Assembly: GCA_910578585.1 (NCBI GenBank)
Contig: CAJTRG010000015.1
Coordinates: 1-35,194 of the forward strand
Reading direction: 5' to 3'
DNA length: 35,194 bases
Source of the DNA: an uncultured Mailhella sp.
Lineage (GTDB): Bacteria > Desulfobacterota > Desulfovibrionia > Desulfovibrionales > Desulfovibrionaceae
Part shown: positions 30,691-35,194 of the stretch, one piece after another
Layout: the number at the start of each line of letters is the position of its first letter
Position numbering within the stretch: position 1 is the stretch's first letter
Translations under genes and position numbers: made by a program
Notes under the pieces: generated by a model
Told to the model about the DNA's origin: nothing
Databases searched by the model: none
The model's input: the letters and a program-made list of their open reading frames with translations, nothing else

Positions 30691-32316
30691 ATGTTGAATA
30701 GAGCTTTTTCTTTGCTTTTGCTCAGTCCTGCTGTCCTTTTTGTTTCTCCCTGTTATGCGCAGACAGATACCCAATTTCCGGCGGGCTTTGCGGACATGCC
30801 CGTTCCCTTTGAGTCCATGAATCAAAATAATGCCGTCAATATTGAATTTTTGAAGCTGTATACAGAAAATCCTCAAAATGCCACTATCCCTGCGGATATT
30901 CTGGCTATTTTGCAAAATCAGGACAGTCTGGAACCGCCTACCATTGTGCGCAAAGCAAACACATCCACACCTGAACAAAGCTTTGCCCATACATTCTTTC
31001 CCAAAGACAATGCCCAAGTCAATGATGCCGCCAATCCGCAAAGTCCAAGCGTTCTTCCCATGGTAAAAGAAATTGCAAAAGATCCCAAACTGTTGCAGAC
31101 CATTCCTCTTGATGAGCTGAATAATCTTATTTTGGCAAGTACCAGTCAGTCAGGACAGACCACGGGGCAGGCTGCCCAATTTGGTATGGCAATGCCCTCT
31201 ATGCAAAATTCAGGGCTCAGTCCAGCAGACATGCCTGAAATTTCCATGGCGCAAAGTGCTTTCAGCCCTGCAATGCCTCAAGTTAATAATTTGCAAAATT
31301 TCCGCCTCATTGCGGCAAAGCAGCAAGTAACTGATGCAAATAAGGGCGCAAACAGCAAACCCGCAAAGACAAAGAATACTGACACTGAACTCAATAACGA
31401 AGAACTGCAAAAAATCAATAATCCGCAATTTTCCCCTGTGACCAATGCTTTTTTAGCGCTTAAACTGGATGAATTAGAAGAAAAAGTCAAACAGGGTGAT
31501 GAAGAAGCGCCTTTTACCCTGGCCTATGCCTATTTTAACGGCACTACCGGGCAAAAGGATACCAAGCGCGCCTTTGCACTCATGGAAGATCTTGCCATAA
31601 AAGGCAATAGCCGTGCCATGGTGGAACTGGGCAGAATGTACGAAGCTGACGGCCCGGATCAAAATATTATGCGGGCTGCCAATTATTATCAGCAGGCAAT
31701 CAGCAAGGACGATGTCAACGGCAAATACCATTTGGCCATGCTTTATTATAAAGGCAAATTCGGAAAAGGCGATCTGGCGCTGAAACACGCAATTTATGCT
31801 TTTCGGGAAGCTGCCGCCAAGGGACACACTCCCTCCATGTATCAGCTTGCCACCATGTATGAACGAGGCGTCGGCTTTAGCAAGGATATGGGGCAGGCCG
31901 TGCAGTTATACAGAAAATCTGCCCATGCCGGCTACGCACCTGCCCAGCTGCAAGTGGGGCTCCTCTATGAAAACGGAATTTTAGTTCCTAAGAACGAAAC
32001 CCTGGCGGCGGCATGGTACACCAAGGCAGCGGAACAAGATCTCCCCACGGCCCAGTACCTTTTGGCAGGCATGTACAGACAAGGTTCAGGCATACCCAAA
32101 AATATGGCACAGGCGCATATTCTGTATGAAAATGCCGCCAAGGCAGGACTTGTGGACGCCCAGTACGATTTAGGAGTATTTTATCTGCTTAAATCTGAAT
32201 TTCAGGACTATAAGAAAGCAGAATACTGGCTGCAAAAAGCTGCTGACCAGAATGATACTCAGGCCCGTGAAATTTTACTGCAAGTGCAGCAAAAAGTATC
32301 AAAAAACAAGAAATAG
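30691..32316 (+). CDS. secreted Sel1-repeat protein
   Basis: A 541-residue exported protein. The start at 30691 (MLNRAFSLLLL) is chosen because it begins a signal peptide (about 1-23, cleavage after CYA). An ATG at 30592 would add 33 polar residues ahead of it. Residues 24-245 are low-complexity, Pro/Gln/Asn-rich and probably disordered. From about 270 to the end there are seven or eight Sel1-like (TPR-related) repeats, for example ALMEDLAIKGNSRAMVELG and AAWYTKAAEQDLPTAQYLLAG. Such proteins act as protein-binding scaffolds, often in the envelope. It ends 8 bp before selD, so the two may share a transcript, although no functional link is obvious. Confidence 0.87.
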   Translation: MLNRAFSLLLLSPAVLFVSPCYAQTDTQFPAGFADMPVPFESMNQNNAVNIEFLKLYTENPQNATIPADILAILQNQDSLEPPTIVRKANTSTPEQSFAHTFFPKDNAQVNDAANPQSPSVLPMVKEIAKDPKLLQTIPLDELNNLILASTSQSGQTTGQAAQFGMAMPSMQNSGLSPADMPEISMAQSAFSPAMPQVNNLQNFRLIAAKQQVTDANKGANSKPAKTKNTDTELNNEELQKINNPQFSPVTNAFLALKLDELEEKVKQGDEEAPFTLAYAYFNGTTGQKDTKRAFALMEDLAIKGNSRAMVELGRMYEADGPDQNIMRAANYYQQAISKDDVNGKYHLAMLYYKGKFGKGDLALKHAIYAFREAAAKGHTPSMYQLATMYERGVGFSKDMGQAVQLYRKSAHAGYAPAQLQVGLLYENGILVPKNETLAAAWYTKAAEQDLPTAQYLLAGMYRQGSGIPKNMAQAHILYENAAKAGLVDAQYDLGVFYLLKSEFQDYKKAEYWLQKAADQNDTQAREILLQVQQKVSKNKK

Positions 32317-32324
32317 GATTGCTA

Positions 32325-33422
32325 ATGTATTATCCGCTCATGAGTAAAGCTCTTGATGTAGGCTGAAGCGCGAAAACAGATCCAGAGGTTCTGGATCATC
32401 TGCTGACCTGCCTGCCCAAACAACAAGCCCCGGAACTCTTGACTGATCAAAGTCACAATGAGGATGCTTTTGTTGTGTCTTTGCCTGCGTCCTTGTCTGC
32501 GGATACTAACAACGACTTTTCAGATACATACTCCCCCAATTATGCCCCTAATTATGCTTTAGTCCAAAGCATTGATATTATTGCTCCTCTTGGCAATAAT
32601 CCCCGTCTTTACGGTCAGTCTGCCGCCTGCAATGCCCTTTCTGATATTTATGCCATGGGCGGACAGGCCTATACTGCCATGAATATTTTGTCTTTTTCCT
32701 CTTGTGACACGCCGCTTGAAGTTGTGCGGGAAATTTTGCAGGGCGCTCTTGATAAAATTGAGGAAGCCGAAGCATTTTCCTGCGGCGGGCATACCTTGGA
32801 AAGCAAGGAACTGCGCTTTGGACTTTCTGTAACGGGCTTTGTCCCCAAAAAACATTTCAGCCAAAATAAAAATCTCCATGCAGGTGATATTCTTTTACTG
32901 ACAAAGCCCCTTGGATCCGGTGTTTTGAGCACGGGCATACGCGGAAAATGGGATCATGCGGAAGAAGCAGAAAAGGAACTCTTTTCCCATACCACACGAC
33001 TTAATAAGCACGTTTCAAAAATTATTCAGGAATTTCAGCTGGAAGCAAGCACGGATATCACAGGCTTTGGGCTCATGGGGCACAGCCTTGAAATGGCAAA
33101 GGCTTCCCAAAAAAGCATTGTCTTTGAGTATGCCCAAATTCCTTTTATGGACTATGTTCTTGAATACGCGAGAAACGGGCTTATCCCCAAGCGCTGCTAT
33201 GAGAACAAACGTTTTGCAGCACCCTTTGTGCATATTGGTGAAACTGTGCCTGAACTTGCTGCCACCCTTTGCCATGATCCGCAGACATCGGGCGGAATTT
33301 TGCTGGCAGTGCCCCCTGAAAAGCTGGATAGAGTAAAGCTGGCTTTGGAAAATGCCGGAGATTGTGCGTATCAAATCGGCAGGGTCACGGAAAAGCAAGA
33401 ACATTTTATTTCCCTGATATAG
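32325..33422 (+). CDS. selD: selenide, water dikinase SelD, itself a selenoprotein (UGA = Sec14)
   Basis: SelD makes selenophosphate from selenide and ATP for selenocysteine and selenouridine synthesis. The conventional open frame begins at 32439, but the true start is the ATG at 32325 with an AGGA site. The frame is open except for UGA at 32364-32366 (codon 14). The surrounding residues DVGUSAKTDPEVL align with the active-site DxxxGCGCK of known SelD, so UGA stands where the catalytic Cys/Sec belongs. A bSECIS-like hairpin follows at 32379-32397. Downstream motifs are intact: SAACNALSDIYAMGG, CGGHTLESKELRFGLSVTG, DITGFGLMGH. The product is 365 residues, near the family norm. It lies 8 bp after the Sel1 gene. 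Confidence 0.96.
32379..32397 (+). promoter_or_regulatory. bSECIS element of selD
   Basis: A perfect 8-bp stem (32379-32386 with 32390-32397) closes a GGU loop. The loop lies 21-23 nt after the UGA, inside the distance range known for bacterial SECIS elements, and a loop G and U fit SelB recognition. Bases 32377-32378 and 32401-32402 can extend the stem after a small bulge. Confidence 0.85.
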
Positions 33423-33462
33423 AACCTAACCTTTTATAACTACCAACATTATTTAGAATTAT

Positions 33463-34371
33463 ATGAAAATTTCCCTGCAAAAATGCATTCCCCACATCAC
33501 ACTGATTATCGGCATGACAGCCTGGGCAAGCTCCTTTATCGGACTCAAATTTGCCCTCTCTGCCTATAGTCCTTTTCAAGTAATTGCAGGGCGTATGTTT
33601 TTTGCCAGCCTTGTCTGTCTGCCTTTTTTGAAGCAACTGCTTCATCTTCTCAAAGACAGACGCAAAGCCCTTATTTTGCTGGGCGGTACGCTTTGCGAGC
33701 CCTGCTCCTATTTTCTCTTTGAAACTGCTGCCCTGCGCTATACATCTTCTGCCCAAGCCGGTATGGTTCTTGCGATCATGCCCCTTTGTGTGGGCTTTTG
33801 CGCCTGGCTTTTGCTCAAGGAAAAGCAAAGTCTTTTTGCCTGGATTGGTTTTATTCTTGCCTTTTTTGGCGTTTTTTGGCTTTCCTTCAGCGGCGAAACC
33901 AGCCAATCTGCCCCCAATCCCTTTTTAGGTAATATGCTGGAACTTGGAGCCGTTTTTTGCGGCGTGGGCTATACGCTTTCCTGCCGCAGTCTGACCGCCA
34001 GCATAAGTCCCTGGGCCTTCACAGCCGGCATGAGCTTTGTGGGTCTTCTCTTTTATCTGCCGCTCAATTTGCTGCCTCTTGAATTTGCGCCTGTTGTTCT
34101 GGATGTGGAAATTCCTTCCTGGCTGCCATTCTTCTCTATTTTCTATTTAGGCGTTGTGGTCAGCATGCTGGGTTATGGATTTTATAATTTTGGCGTCTCC
34201 CGTCTTTCTGCCACGGAAGCCGCTGCCTATATCAATCTTATCCCTGTTATCACTTTGATTATTGGCGTTGTCTTCTTGCAGGAAAGCCTGACCGCTACGC
34301 AATATATTGCTTCGTTTATTATTTTGTCCGGCATGCTCTTAAGCCAATATAAAACCCAAAAAAAAGGATAA
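33463..34371 (+). CDS. EamA/DMT-superfamily transporter
   Basis: A 302-residue polytopic protein with about ten membrane helices in two EamA halves. The first half shows GMTAWASSFIGLKFAL and a KDRRKALILLGGTLCEPCSYFLFETAALRYTSS stretch. The second half shows MLGYGFYNFGVSRLSATEAAAYINLIPV, the classic EamA ending. These are drug/metabolite exporters of broad substrate range, and no substrate can be named. The ribosome site is weak. The gene is 40 bp after selD and 3 bp before the PncC-like gene, so it is probably part of the same transcript. Confidence 0.92.
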   Translation: MKISLQKCIPHITLIIGMTAWASSFIGLKFALSAYSPFQVIAGRMFFASLVCLPFLKQLLHLLKDRRKALILLGGTLCEPCSYFLFETAALRYTSSAQAGMVLAIMPLCVGFCAWLLLKEKQSLFAWIGFILAFFGVFWLSFSGETSQSAPNPFLGNMLELGAVFCGVGYTLSCRSLTASISPWAFTAGMSFVGLLFYLPLNLLPLEFAPVVLDVEIPSWLPFFSIFYLGVVVSMLGYGFYNFGVSRLSATEAAAYINLIPVITLIIGVVFLQESLTATQYIASFIILSGMLLSQYKTQKKG

Positions 34372-34374
34372 AGC

Positions 34375-35136
34375 ATGAGCAATTTTATCGCAATGCCCCC
34401 AACATCTGGGAGTTTTTCTTCTGGCGGACTTTCAACATCCGGCGAAAAAACACTTGGCAGCAGTCTTGCAGAAGATTCTGCCAAAAATGCCCTCTTTGAT
34501 TTCTACCGCATGAGCGCCTGCATCAGCCATGAACTGGGCACTATTTTGCCTCAGCTCAAGATGCGTCTTGCTGTGGCGGAATCCTGCACCAGCGGGCTTT
34601 TAGGCACGACCATTACGCAGGTAAGCGGGGCAAGCAATTGGTTTGAAGGCGGAATTTTATCCTACAGCAATGAGATGAAGCACAATCTTTTGGGTGTGGA
34701 AGAAAAAGTCCTCAAAACGTTTGGAGCTGTCAGCGCTCCCACGGTCTGCCAAATGGCAAGCGGTGTCTGCTCTGCCGCCAAGTGCCATTTCGGGCTTTCC
34801 ATTTCAGGCATTGCCGGACCTAACGGCGGCAGCATGGAAAAACCCGTCGGGACAGCCTTTATCGGACTTTCTTTGCCGAAAAACTTTGCTTCCTTACGCA
34901 AAAAAATTAAAGTCAAAAAAGGAAAAGCCCTTGAAAACGGCATGGAACAAAATTGGCTCAAATCGTGCCAGCTCATGAAACATATTTACTTGCAGCAGGA
35001 AAGCAAAACCGTCGTTCTGGGCGCCTTTGAAACCAGGGCTCGGCATTTTCTCTTTGAAGGCGATAGAGAAAGCATACGCCAAAGCGCCACCCTCATGGCT
35101 CTGTACTTTGCTTATGAAAATTTATTGGGTGAGTAA
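34375..35136 (+). CDS. CinA C-terminal-domain (PncC-like) nicotinamide-nucleotide amidohydrolase with an insertion
   Basis: A 253-residue stand-alone CinA C-terminal domain protein. PncC deamidates nicotinamide mononucleotide to nicotinate mononucleotide in NAD salvage. RLAVAESCTSGLLGTTIT (64-81, with the catalytic Ser/Thr region), SGASNWFEGGILSYSNEMKHNLLGV, SISGIAGPNGG and PVGTAFIGLSLP are typical. The final strand and helix resume at about 218 with ETRARHFLFEGDRESIRQSA. About 50 residues (168-217), rich in Lys and Gln, separate them where relatives have only a short loop. A Ser/Gly-rich extension of about 45 residues precedes the domain. A good AAAGGA site supports the start. The tail of the window (35137-35194) shows nothing. 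Confidence 0.85.
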   Translation: MSNFIAMPPTSGSFSSGGLSTSGEKTLGSSLAEDSAKNALFDFYRMSACISHELGTILPQLKMRLAVAESCTSGLLGTTITQVSGASNWFEGGILSYSNEMKHNLLGVEEKVLKTFGAVSAPTVCQMASGVCSAAKCHFGLSISGIAGPNGGSMEKPVGTAFIGLSLPKNFASLRKKIKVKKGKALENGMEQNWLKSCQLMKHIYLQQESKTVVLGAFETRARHFLFEGDRESIRQSATLMALYFAYENLLGE

Positions 35137-35194
35137 TTGTGTAATGCCCCCCATAAGTCAAGCAACTTTTAAGAGAGTATTTTGATTTTTTGTA

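Noticed and set aside
32364..32366. Possible nonsense change making selD a pseudogene
   Set aside because: The UGA is exactly at the catalytic Cys/Sec position, the frame is open on both sides, and a bSECIS-like hairpin follows. Selenocysteine explains all three.

Overview
The window reads as a low-GC chromosomal segment of an anaerobic, Gram-negative, Desulfovibrionaceae-like bacterium. This is an inference from gene content: a very large FAD/Fe-S lactate- or glycolate-type dehydrogenase fusion, a selenocysteine-containing SelD, a PagL-like outer-membrane protein, an OpgB-like transferase and a U32 tRNA hydroxylase. No rRNA or tRNA gene was found, so the placement is tentative.

Region 1 (1-5159) is a Cas9 CRISPR system, best called type II-C because neither csn2 nor cas4 is visible. 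It holds the 3' end of an array (36-bp repeats, 30-bp spacers, running off the left edge), a terminator and cas1 on the + strand. cas2 and cas9 lie on the - strand, and a tracrRNA is divergent from cas9. cas1 and cas2 meet tail to tail with overlapping 3' ends. The tracrRNA anti-repeat also carries a good -35/-10 pair pointing at cas9, and every CRISPR repeat carries the same pair.

Region 2 (5160-9120) is a patchwork of single genes: a structured intergenic element, a GNAT acetyltransferase, a membrane protein of unknown role, a PagL-like lipid A deacylase, and a divergent ArsR regulator/YraQ-ArsP permease pair with two operator palindromes between them.

Region 3 (9121-18359) is a signalling and metabolism block. 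A minus-strand operon runs from a receiver/EAL protein through an HPt protein and an NrnA-type DHH phosphoesterase to dapA. In principle the EAL domain makes pGpG and the DHH enzyme can destroy it. Divergent to it are a receiver-like/TPR-like protein of unknown function, a U32 (TrhP-like) protein and an orphan zeta-toxin-like kinase. Then comes a 314-bp gap with the second copy of a 42-bp dispersed repeat whose first copy lies beside the tracrRNA.

Region 4 (18674-24142) has a CBS-pair protein, a membrane-anchored M23 endopeptidase and the 1209-aa FAD/Fe-S dehydrogenase. Region 5 (24238-30537, minus strand) has an OpgB-like transferase, mutL, a polar amino-acid ABC permease and binding protein without an ATPase gene, and a GT-B glycosyltransferase. 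Region 6 (30691-35136, plus strand) has a secreted Sel1-repeat protein, selD read through an in-frame UGA with a bSECIS-like hairpin, an EamA transporter and a CinA/PncC amidohydrolase with an unusual insertion.

The most noteworthy points are the inverted cas1 layout with the shared anti-repeat/cas9 promoter, the Sec-SelD that ordinary gene calling truncates, and the EAL-HPt-NrnA operon.
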